Assembly (NCBI GenBank): GCA_019914945.1 | Contig: CM034110.1 | Coordinates: 6,465,808-6,529,807, forward strand | DNA: 64,000 bases | Direction: 5' to 3' | Origin: Typha latifolia | Taxonomy: Eukaryota > Streptophyta > Magnoliopsida > Poales > Typhaceae | Part shown: one piece after another, positions 34,731-46,096 of the stretch | Numbering within the stretch: position 1 is the stretch's first letter | How the letters are laid out: every line of letters begins with the position of its first letter | Notes under the pieces: model-generated | What the model saw: the letters and a program-made list of their open reading frames with translations, nothing else | The model's database searches: none | Told to the model about the DNA's origin: nothing | Position numbers and translations under genes: made by a program

Positions 34731-35157
34731 TGGAATCTGGAATCTTCTGTCCATGGCCACTCGAAACTTCTGGGCAGGAGATTCCATGACACGTGTAAAG
34801 AAGTAAGGTTTTGTAGATACTCTCCAGCTGAGAAAATTTTCAGTGGCTATATCAGGTAAAAATCTATCTTTACTATTTTTTTAAATAATTAACTTAAAAT
34901 ACTATAAAAAAAATAATATTAGAAAAGTAAGAATTTTTATATAGTAGCTGTTGAAAACTTTTTTAAAATATTATAAATAACATCGTAGTATTTGCGAGCC
35001 AATCAGTGATTTTACTAGCCTCGAGGTAAGTATTAGAAATAGAATATTACCGAATAAAAGAGATAAGGAATTGATGGTCTTCAATCAGTGTGTTCATGGA
35101 TCTGGATGGGTTGTGTACTTATTTTAAGGAGTTAATTAGGAGTCATGAGTTAAAAAA

Positions 35158-35834
35158 TTATGGTGATAAGTGGTTGCGAGCATTTTTAGTATGGCAACTG
35201 CTTCAGCCATGCAGCATAGAGAATATTCGACAAAAATAATTATTAGCAAGAACAAGAGCGCTCATCTCCGAGCAAACGATAAAACTCACTCTACTCGACT
35301 AACTGAAAGTGTCGAGCGAACGAACCATTAGTGTTCATCTTACTTTTAATATATTTTTTTTTTCTATTTTTTCTCCTAAAGAAAAGATAAAATAATATTT
35401 TATAGTGTTATCTTGTTATTGAAAAAGAAAGATTAAATGGATAGCTAAAGAAAGTAATACATGAGAGCTTCAATTTTTTATGACACAAAAATAAAAAAAA
35501 ATTATGGTGATAAGTGATCGCGAGCATTTAAAGTAAGGCAACTGCTTCAGCCATGCAACATAGAGAATATCCGACAAAAATAATTATTAACAAGAACAAG
35601 AGCGCCCATCTAGCCGTCTCCAAGCAAAAGATAAAACCCACTCCCCTCGACTAATTGAAAGGGTAGAGTGAATGAACCGTTGGTATTCATTTTACTTTTA
35701 ATTTTTTTTTCTATTCTTTCTACTAAAGAAAAGGTAAAATAACATTTTAAAGTAAAAGAAAGATTAAATCGATAACTAAAGAAAGTAATACATGAGAGCT
35801 TCAATTTTCTATGATACAAAAATAAAACAAAAAT
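35158..35834 (+). repeat. Two-copy tandem duplication, period about 343 bases
   Basis: Unit 1 starts ATTATGGTGATAAGTG at 35158 and unit 2 at 35501. Both contain GGCAACTGCTTCAGCCATGC and end with CATGAGAGCTTCAATTTT. The copies differ by substitutions and small indels. Confidence 0.85.
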
Positions 35835-37876
35835 TAAGTAAAAATTGGCAAAGAGAGAGTTTATTTAAGTTTTTAAAATATGACTTCTGAGATTAGAAAA
35901 TAAAAAAAAATAATTTAAAAAAAAAAAAGGCAGAAGAGCATCATAAGAATCAAGAGATGAACAGAAACACATAAAGGTGTCAACTTTTTCTTAGCATTTA
36001 AAATTAATGATGTGGATTTGGTTAATAACTCATTTTAAGACAAGATCAATATATATATATATATATATATAAATAAAGGAGTACAAGAGATGGGACAAAG
36101 TCCGGCCATATACAGTTTTCAGGGAGACAAACATTTGGAGATCGGCTATCACTTCTTTTTGTCTCATCCCTCTGAAGGCCACTTCTCTTCCACCAAATGC
36201 TACCAAAACTTAAAGCTTAAAGCTGAGAACTAAAAAATTAAAAGGGAACAAAGTGAGCCACCTTTCCTTCCCCTCTTTCTAAGGAGATTTATAAAATGTT
36301 AATTTAATTTTCCACCTTCAATTGAGTATAGTATATCTCTTATGTTGCTTAATTATTTAGAGAAGGAAATAATTCAATTCTAAGACATCCTCATGGCTGG
36401 GGTTTAAGATATTTTAATAGAACTAAAAGTGGGTTTAGCAATCTAATTATATATAATTTTTTGATTGACAATATGGGCTCCAATATATATTTATATATAC
36501 GCTTAATTTTATATGTTAAATTAAAAGAGCTGATGTGATTAAATTACAAAAGCTCTAGATATGAATTTTCTTAGACTAAAGTAAGTAAAGATTTCAGAGT
36601 TTCTAACCAAATTAGGTCTCCTAAGAAACTTATTTACTAGTCTACTCTTCAAACTTAATATCAAATCACAGCCTGCTTAGCTAAGCCATGTTTAGCAATT
36701 TAGAGTTCAGTAATTTTCTCAAATAGAGGAGGAGTAAAACACTAGATTCTCCTAACATTTTACTTTCTAATAAACCATTAAAAAGGTTAAAGATTCACTT
36801 GACTTAAACCACTCATCAAACCCTTCTTCTGCCTTCTTCTTCTTCCTTTCTTCATTCTCTCCAGATACAAAAAAACTCCAAACCAGAAGACCAAGCTCCC
36901 CTCCAATCTTTTCTCCTTCACCACCACCCTATTTTTCTTCCCTCCATTATGTGTTAATATTAGTAGTTGAATTTCGAAAATATAATTCTTGGGTTAGTGA
37001 GAAGAATTTTGCATACATAATTATTTGGGTTAATTAGTTGTTGTGATCGCTTCACATTTATTATTTTACGTTGCGGGTTAAAGATTTGTAACAATTATAT
37101 GTATTTGGGGCGGCATAATTCTACCGATATCCGATAAAAATTTAGTTACGGTGGATTAGTCGAAAAAATTTCAAAGGCTACCAAAATGAGTTTAAAAAGC
37201 ATAGTTGTATAAAACTACTGTGCAGTAAGGTTTATTGAGGGAAAAACTTTAGGTTGTAGCAATTGATAATGACGATAATATTAATGCAAGGTTGAAGATT
37301 AGATAATAACAATAAGGATGCTGGATGTGTACATGAAGGATGTACCAATTAATAACCAAGATATCGATTGAAAGTGTTTTGAGAAATATTAAATAATTAT
37401 TTCACTATAAGTGTTCACGTTACGCTGAAAACGAGTCAGGATTAAATAAAATTCAATCCATTTCATACTCGAGTTTTGGCGGATATTTAGTTTGAGATTT
37501 TTTTTTTAATTTAAACTTATTCTTTAAATTTATATTTCTTATTCGTATTAGTTTATAAAGATAAAAATATAAATTAAAAAACGACATTTAAAACATATCA
37601 ACGTATCTAGTTTAAAATATTACAAAAATAGTGGTATAAAAACTTTTTTAGACTTTATATAATTTGATCTAGTTTTTACATATATTTAATAATTGTCTAT
37701 AGATTAAATTAATTATATTACAAATTCTTATACATTAAAAAAAGCGAATATATATATACATCCAATATCCCAGCTATATAGATATAAAATATATAACTAA
37801 GAAAATAATTTTATCACTATCCAGATACTAACAAATTTGATCAGTATCAGTTCTATTCACATGCCAGTTTTATCAA

Positions 37877-37885
37877 CAAAAAAAA

Positions 37886-37940
<55 letters not shown>
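37877..37940 (+). repeat. Poly-A tract followed by (TA)n
   Basis: About 26 A residues, then about 18 TA units. Confidence 0.9.
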
Positions 37941-38106
37941 CGGATACTTAAAAGAATTTTTCAGGGTCAACATGTCACAAAAATAAAAATCTATAAAACT
38001 AGGTGTAACTATTTTTTCAGATAATTAAAAATTTAATGATATCTTAACTAACCACCGCGGCTGGAATTTAAATTAAAAAATGCTCATACAACATAAAACC
38101 TATTAA

Positions 38107-38956
38107 AGCAACTCCAACCGGTTGAGCTCCAATAGGGCTCTAAAACTAGTTTCAAATTTGGAGCTAGTAATAATGAGGCTCCAAATTTAGAGCCACACTA
38201 TAAAAATGGAGCCCTGCTCTATTTGTCATTTCAACCTTTTGAAATACTAAAATTGCCTAATAATTATTACATTCAATAATTTTAATTTTATTTGTATCAT
38301 TTATTAAATAATTTAATTAGTTAAACTAAGTATATAATTAATTTTACTAATCAATTTTTAAACAAAAATAATATCATTAGAAAGGTCTCATGGAGACCTT
38401 TAAAATGAGTCTAATATTAAATTATTTTTGAGTTATTTTAAATTTTAAATTTTTTATTATTTATAAAAATAAGTCTAATAAATTATGTGTCCTAAAATAT
38501 AATTACTTAAAATTATTTTCGATATAAATATTAAATATTAAAATATATTAGATATAAAATATATTAAAAATAAAATCAAAACCGTATCCGGTGGCTACAA
38601 AAATAACTTACCAAAATATTAAACATCTATTATTTTTATTATATTTAATTAATTCCTATTTATTTTATGTAATATAATTTTAATATTTTTAGTTAATGAT
38701 ATGTAATCCTTATTTTGATGTTTATTTCGTATAATATAATTTCAATACATTTAATTAAAAATTAGTAATTTAAAATTACTTATGAAACTATTAAATATTA
38801 ATCTTATTTTAAAGATCTCAAGAAGAGTTTTCTAATCATATATTTTTTATTAAAAAATAATAACGCTAAGATGACCTATTAAGTAATTTAAAATAATTAA
38901 TATAATAATATATATTGCTCAATTTTTGGAGCCAGAGCCCACTGTTGGAGATGCTC
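38107..38956. mobile_element. Candidate TIR element (about 850 bases), superfamily unknown
   Basis: The left end begins AAAGCAACTCCAACCGG...GAGCTCCAATAGGGCTC. The right end read inward begins GAGCATCTCCAACAGTGGGCTCTGGCTCC. The shared AGCA.CTCCAAC end is common in plant MITEs and related DNA elements. The inside is very AT-rich and non-coding. I could not see a clear target duplication, so the borders are approximate. Confidence 0.45.
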
Positions 38957-39707
38957 TTTCCCAACCAATCACTATCCCATTTGCCTATGGGTAAATACCA
39001 CATTTAAGGTTCATTTAATGCAAACTTATTCTTGATTCAAGTCTAATAAATTCAAGCAGAAAAAAGCCATCACGGTGAGAAACATGATTGAACTATATGT
39101 ATACGGAGGCAAGTACCAGTAGAAGAAACTCAAGAGACTAATACCTTTTCTTCAATACTTTTCTTAAGTTGCTAAGACCTTCGTGACAGTGACAATAACA
39201 TACTATCAAGATAGGTCCTAAAGACTCTTTGACAAAAAAAGTGAGACTTCACCAAGAATAAGCCCTATCGAAATACCTTGCGACAAATAAAGATGATTGA
39301 TACATATAGGAGGCAAAAAGAAAAGGACTATAACCTGTAACTGAATCAAGTTGAAACAACATAAACCCCAGCCCGGACAGAAACCATTTTCTCTGCCTAT
39401 CTGATATCTGTGGACTTCACATCGGTGCATACGAATAATGTTGGTGAGAAAACCTCCTTTATTGGTGCCAACATGACAACCACCTGAGACTGGACTGGAC
39501 TGGACTGGACCGACGGGACCCAACAATAACATGACCGACTCCGCCCAACCGACATTCGACTAGTCCCGTAGCAATAGCTGGGGCACACTGTGCTTCGGTG
39601 TAGCTAGCGATCACCTGCAAAATGAATGAAAGATCATACCTGTAGCCAACTTGTGCACGGAAAATATCAGATGGAAACAGCACAAATACATAGAGATGCC
39701 ATACCTT

Positions 39708-42700
39708 TCAGCCAAAGTTGAATCCACCAGATGGAAGTGAGACCTGCTCTGAACCAAAGTGGAACCCAGCTTGAGCAGCATCGCCTGAGGGCATGGCATC
39801 ATCCTCCTCCTCTAACCAGAATTGCTCAAGGATCTTAACAGCCTTCTCATATATCTCGGTGTTGTCATGGCTTTGAAGGTTCTCAATCTTCTCCAGACCC
39901 TCAGCATCCTCAATCATCTGCGCATAAGGATTGACGTCCCCGGTGGTACCCAGGTTCTTCTCAGCTTCACCAACCTTCAAAATATTTTCAAGACCTTCCA
40001 AACAGACTGTGACAATTCTTGGATCTGGGCAGACAAGAAGATCACAAAGAGGCTTGATGCAGCCCTGGCTAACAAGATATCTATCCAAATTTTAAAAAAA
40101 AAACGAATAAGTCAATCATGTTAGATACTACTTCACAATGAGTTAGCAACATGGTAAAAGCAACACACTTAAAATACTTAGTATCGACATACTTTATTTG
40201 ATCATGTGTGCCCCCAGAAGTAGCATTTGAAATAGCCCACGCTGCTTCTTTCTTGATATCAAATTCAGCAGTTTGCAACAGATGCACTAGAGGGCCAATT
40301 ATACCAGCAGCAATCACAGCCTGGGATTGGACATCATGAGTTCTCTAAGAAAATGATACTATAAACAAAATCAAGGAGAAATGGATATAAATATAAATAA
40401 CCCATGTATAGACTCTTTAACACCTTAAGCTTCAGCTTGAAACTTCTATTAGACATTAACTTAAATTTACAACTGAATAAAACACTTTACAATGCAATAT
40501 TAATATGGTTGACATTTGATATGAATAGCATAAGTATAAAAAGATGTTTCCTTACTTGAATCTGATCTTTATTTCCAGCTGTGATATTTGAGATCGTCCA
40601 GCAAGCTTCTTTCTTGATACTCTTCTTATGATTATTTGTCAAGAGGCTCAATAGACAAGGAAGCGCCTGATGATTGATCACATACTGCAGGGACCGAGCA
40701 AGAGAATTTGGATGAGAACTTGGCAGATATTGAAATTGCATCCCAAATATCAGAAGGATAAAAAATTAAAAGCTAATACAACAGCTCTGGTATAGGAATA
40801 GCACCGTCACTAAACAAAATCAACCTAGCGACAGATCCAACAAGAACAAATAGACTTATCATAAATAACAAAGGGAGAGAAACTGCGGTGTCACCGGATC
40901 AGACGGAGGAGGAGCTCATCGGACTCAACATCAAGTTGTTCACAGAGGTGGACGAAGGTATAAATTTTATTAACCGATATCGGGCAGTTAAGACGGATCG
41001 GGTATCGATCGATCCAGCTAATATCGACTGAAACTGCTAACCCAATTGGTTTCGAGTCGGGATCGGTATATTTCAGCCAATCTAGATTGAGATCAGTCAA
41101 TTTTCAGTAGCTTGCTTCTGACAAACTTCTCCCATTGTTCTTGCACATTGTCTCCATCTCACAATATACTTTCTTTTGTGATTTTTGGACAATATTGATT
41201 CTTTCCGTATTGTTGAATGATTTGAGCTATACTTTGGACTATTATTATCTAATTTTAATCGCAAGGTGTTGTGTATAAGGTAAATCTAGGTGTAGAACAA
41301 GCACAGCAGAGTAAGTTCCATAGATTTGTCTGCAATATTGGTCCACTTTTTCCTTATACATGTGTTCACAATGAACAACTCAATAAAGATTGTGTATTAA
41401 TGATTTAAATACTTGCACTTTGTCTACTTTGACTCATGTTAGAGGCCATAAGGTAAAACAGAAATAACTTTGGACTGTTAGTGTTGTGGAAAGGCCATAC
41501 TGTGATGGCGTAGGTCTACAAGGATTTGGGGCAGAACCAGATAAAAGAGAAAGAGAGAGCCAAAGAATGACAAAAAAAGAACAAGTAACTTATACTGTGA
41601 TGGCATAGGTCTACAAGGATTTGGGGCAGAACCAGATAAAAGAGAAAGAGAGAACCAAAGAATGACAAAAAAAGAACAAGTAACTTAAAGTTGCTTAATG
41701 CACAATAAAGATTGCTCCACCTATTGTACCAGCTGCAAAGAAGAAATTGTCCTCTTAGCAACCAATAGATACTTGTTAAAATGCAACAGCCATCATAAAT
41801 TCAGCTTAATACTTAGTTGTGCAGGAGAATTTTGGTCAAACAATTTGTAGTATAAGATGTATCCACAGCCCACATTTTCACTGTAAGGCATGATATGTGT
41901 GACTATTACTTTCCCTCCAACCAAAAGCATCTTCATATACACACATTAGAAAAACAAACAAAAAATAATAGACTCAAAGTTGTCTAAAAAGCAAGCTTGC
42001 CTGTGTCTGCAGATCATCACCAGTGACAATATTACCAACAGTCCGAAGGGCTGGAATGAGCACTGAAGGGGAAGGATGCCTAAAAAAGAGAACATTTTTC
42101 ATATGAATATAACAATTTAATTATATAAAATTAATATAAATAAAATGGACAAAAAGTACATACAGTAAAAGCTCCACAAGCCTGGGGCAGACACCAGCTT
42201 CAATTACAGATTGGATTTTGTCATTGGTACCATCAGACAAGTATGACAGAGCCCAGCATGCATCAGTCAGGACTTCCTCATCATTTGAGCGAATAAGGCG
42301 CTCAAGGGCTGGAAGAGCAGACTTCACCTGGTCATAGATGAACAAAAATATAAAGATTAATAAATCGTAGACACAATTAGTGCAATAACTATCCAACAAT
42401 AAGAATGACAGCAAACCTGCTCAAATGCTGGTTGAGGCTTTCCCCTACAGAAGTTAGAAAGAGTCCATGTAGCATTTCTCAGCATCGAGAGCTTGGCATG
42501 TTCATTTAGCTGCTGCAATAAAGGAAACAATGCCCCATGTGCAAGGACAAGATCCCGGCATCTCGGAGAATCACCGGCAACATTACCCAAAGCCCAAACA
42601 GCCTACAATAGAATGAAGTACTAACCAATTAGCTGCATCAGAAACTACAAAGAAACCCAGATATCTGGTGTGTTGACTAAAAGATATTAGACCACATAAC

Positions 42701-43623
42701 CCTAGCATCTCAATCACAATTATACCTGCTCACGAACATCATCACATGGTGAACTGAGCAGCTTCACAAATATGGGAACAGCACCATGATCTATCACAAC
42801 TTTGGTGTTCTCCGATGTCCCTGACGCAATGTTCGTGAGCGCCCAAGCTGCTTCAAACTGCCCAAAAGGATACAAATCAAGTACATGTAATTAAAAGAAC
42901 AAACACATAATTGCATAAAAAGTCCTTAGATAATTCAACAAAACGAAAATTCAATCTAACCTGAAGTTGAGGATAATCCTCCCTAGTAAGAAACTCGACA
43001 AAGCGAGGAACCACACCCGATCCAATCACTTCTTCAATTGGAGGGCTACGCTCTAATTTAAAAGAGACCAAAGAAGATGTTCGAAGCTCATAAAACAAAT
43101 AACTTATCGGGAAAAGAAAATAAGAATTGCAATGTTTTACCCTTACCGATTGATAAAAGCTTGCGAAACTGCGTGGTCGCCTCGAGCTGCAGAGAGTTAT
43201 CATCTGAATAAACACCAGATACCATCGCAGGGAGACTCTCCAGCTGCCAATATCCCAACATTATCAAAAAAACCAGAGGAGATCTATCCATTCCCAAATA
43301 TAAAACCCTAATCCTACAATTCAAAACCAAAATCAACCGATCCCCAGTGTTCCGATCCATCGAGCCGGAACCCTGACACCGCGGATCGAAGGGAAAGCGA
43401 GGGAGATCACCTTCTTCTCGAGTGCGGAGGTGTGGATCAGCTGGGGAAATGGTTGCTGCGCCTGCATCCCCTCACGCCTCTTCTTCTGGAGGCTCTCCTC
43501 GCGGCGGCTCTTCCGGATCTCCACCATGTTATCCTCCCTCCGCCGCCGCCCCTCCTCGGCGTCCACCGCCACCTTGTACTTGTTCCGGCGGCTCTCCGCC
43601 CGCTCGCTCGGCCTCAGCGACAT
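39708..43623 (-). CDS. Importin subunit alpha
   Basis: Ten exons: 43623-43411, 43243-43147, 43052-42961, 42857-42726, 42602-42417, 42327-42164, 42079-42001, 40684-40556, 40320-40193 and 40080-39708, giving 530 codons, normal for plant importin alpha. Residues 1 to about 90 form the importin-beta-binding domain ([20 protein letters not shown] and the later [13 protein letters not shown]). Armadillo repeats follow, with the NLS-binding Trp/Asn array seen in [45 protein letters not shown] and WAISNATSG. The acidic LEEEDDAMP near the end precedes a Gly/Phe tail (GGFNFG). It carries nuclear-localisation-signal cargo through the pore with importin beta. Exon 7 ends at a GC donor (CAG|GCAAGC), a GC-AG intron. 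The nearest named family members are plant IMPA1-type proteins. Confidence 0.95.
41498..41687 (+). repeat. Tandem duplication of 95 bases in an importin-alpha intron
   Basis: TACTGTGATGGC.TAGGTCTA starts units at 41498 and 41593. The copies are almost identical, so the duplication is recent. It lies in the intron between exons 7 and 8. Confidence 0.9.
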
Positions 43624-43790
43624 CTCGGCCGCCGCGAATCGCACTGCCGCCGAGGAGATCGAAGAGAAGAGGAGTAAGGAGAAAAAAAGAGCCGAAACTC
43701 TAACCCTAGAAGTAGAAAAAGCGAAGGCGAGAGCTTTCGATAAGAGCGAGTGAGGTCGAGAGGAAAGGGAAGACGCGTGACAGGGAAGGC

Positions 43791-43798
43791 TTTTTATA
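43791..43798 (-). promoter_or_regulatory. TATA box of the importin alpha gene
   Basis: Minus strand reads CCTATAAAAAGCC, about 168 bases upstream of the ATG. Transcription would start near 43765. Confidence 0.6.
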
Positions 43799-43899
43799 GG
43801 AAAAGGGGAACAGCCAGAGAAAACCCTAACTTTTAAACACAATTCAAAAAAAATGACGCATTTCGTCGTACCCATTTTTTCACCCAATCATATCATTCA

Positions 43900-45123
43900 T
43901 GTGGTCCCCATTGCACTTGTGAAAGAGTCGACGAGTCGTGTTATTTTAGTGAGTCTCGTTAGATAAGTAAATTAAAATTATGGTAGTCGTGGAAAGAGTG
44001 GAGGTAAGTTTACTCGCAAAAACTAGATACCTAATGTGGGGTTCAATATACTTTCCGATATATGATTTGGTACGTGGAGGTTGAGTAGAAGATATAACCC
44101 TGCCACGTGCACTGCTGCAGGTTAGTTAAGTACGATCAGGAGACTGCTGGTACTACGTGGGTATTTGGTTTGAAATTTGTTAATGGGAAAAGAGGTCATG
44201 GTTTTCTTCTTATTTACGGATGTTGCCACAATCGTTGGGATCGTGGCATAATAAAATACTTTTAGCGCCGCTACGTGAATAAGAATATATTTATTCTGAT
44301 ATAAAGTTATAAACCTTGTTATACTGATATAATAAATACATAATTATATAAAATAAAATTTGAATATAAGCTAATACTAAACCTTCGTTTACACGTGGAA
44401 TAACCTAATAGGTTTCAAATAAAAAACCTTATATATTATTATAAAATAAAATTTTTATTTTAACAATAACTATTTATATATTTATTTGTATCGTGCTTTA
44501 ATGTAGTATAAAAAGAATAAAACATTTTAGTGTGTGATATAACAATTATAATAGCAATTATTTTAATATAAAATAAATTAATGGGATGGATATTAAGGAT
44601 AAATTAATAATTAATAATTAATAATTAAATTAGAGTGTGATATTAAATATAATTTTAATTAATAGTATATGTATTATGAAATAGGATTATTATAATATTT
44701 AACTATTTAAAATAAGCTATTGTATTTTAAAATAAAAAAGAAATTATTTATAAAGCTAACGAAACTAAATCTTAGGGAATCTTATAATTTTCACCCTATT
44801 ATTTGCTTTCTCTTGTTATCGTTAGCACTTCACTGATGGACTAGAAATATTATCTCTTTTGAAACTATGGTTTTAACTTTATCCATCTGTCCTATATTTT
44901 ATATTTAACCTCAGCAGGGATATTAAGGTTATTAAACATGTAAAGCTAAATTAATTCATCGATAAAGTAACTTTAGACAGATTAATATTCTGGTGTTTAA
45001 GGTAATAAAAATAAAATGTATGGATCATAAAGACAGACTAATATTTGTTATCCGAACTATGAATTTTCGTTTAACAGGGAGTAAAATGCAAAATTCCAAA
45101 TAACCAACGGTTCGTTCCTTTAA
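43900..45123. other. AT-rich spacer without a gene
   Basis: Promoter region of importin alpha on the left; the rest is low-complexity AT. Nothing else recognised. Confidence 0.55.
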
Positions 45124-45197
45124 TGCTTTCGTTGAGAGTCGAACTCAAGACCTCCCGCTTACTAAACGGGTGCTCTAACCAACTGAGCTACGAAAGC
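45124..45197 (-). tRNA. tRNA-Thr (anticodon AGT)
   Basis: The 74-base cloverleaf is intact on the minus strand. The acceptor GCTTTCG pairs with CGAAAGC, followed by discriminator A. The D arm contains AGCTCAGTTGGTTAGAGC. The anticodon stem CCCGT/GCGGG holds loop TTAGTAA, giving anticodon AGT (read as IGU). The T arm contains GTTCGACTC. The A and B box promoter elements are therefore intact, no intron is present and no CCA is encoded, as expected for a nuclear gene. A short T run follows within about 40 bases. Confidence 0.93.
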
Positions 45198-45199
45198 CT

Positions 45200-46096
45200 T
45201 GAGAAAAATGTTAGATTTTTAAATTGAATTATATTTATAGGAGGTCTTTCATAGTGGAAACCTCTTTTTTATTGGATTATCCATTATTGATTATACCTTC
45301 TCAATCAATAATGCACACCAACTCACTGCATCCAAGCAAGCTTGCATGAATCTTGGATTCGGCTATGGCATTCATGAGTACAGTGAGCACTCATGACACA
45401 TTATGAGTGATGGAGATGGGATGATTAAATGTTACTATATTATAGCAACATCTGTACATGAAAATTATATGATCTTCTTGTTTGTTTCTTCACATATATC
45501 ATCTTATTTAGATATTATCTTGTTCAGTTAATGAGAAAACAGGGCTTTGAAATAAATATAAGTCATGCACATAGAATAAGACGGCAACTTGGATAAAACT
45601 GCAACAGCTCTGACTCTGCGAATTTGACTCATTTCAGATCTTACTATGTTGATGATCTGCTTTGATTGAAGTCAAGGCTCTTTAAAGAGAGGATTGAAAT
45701 AGACCAACAAGAACCAGGAGCTTTAAAGAAGATTATCACAACTATTCATTAGAATTAACAAAATATGAGTTATTTTATATCCGCATAAACATAAATCTGA
45801 GCTTCATTTTTTTTGCTCCTCCCTTTTTTTTTCTTCTTTTCTTTTCATTTGCTTTTTTTCTCTTTTCTTTCGTAGTAGTAAACATGATGAACAAAAGAAT
45901 GGAAGTATGAATTCTTACAACTCAACCGATCTTAACATAAGGTTAAAAACCTAACCGGTCGGTAGCGATATAAATCTCTAGAATACATACGACGACACAC
46001 AACTGAAGTTAATTCCATGCATGAGTTTCTCTTGATTTCTCCTCCACCAACTTTGATGAGGATTGCCAGAAAAATCCACAGCAATCTGCAATGTCT
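45200..46096. other. Spacer and likely 3' UTR of the kinesin gene
   Basis: No gene seen; includes CT/T-rich stretches near 45810-45870. Confidence 0.5.

Larger units (their letters stand above)
34731..39140. other. Gene-poor AT-rich spacer
   Basis: No coding region found. It holds the tandem duplication, microsatellites and TIR element listed separately, plus a TA run at about 36051-36070. Confidence 0.55.

Noticed and set aside
43422..43753. Three plus-strand frames of 81-107 codons over importin alpha exon 1
   Set aside because: Antisense of the importin-beta-binding domain exon; composition-driven.
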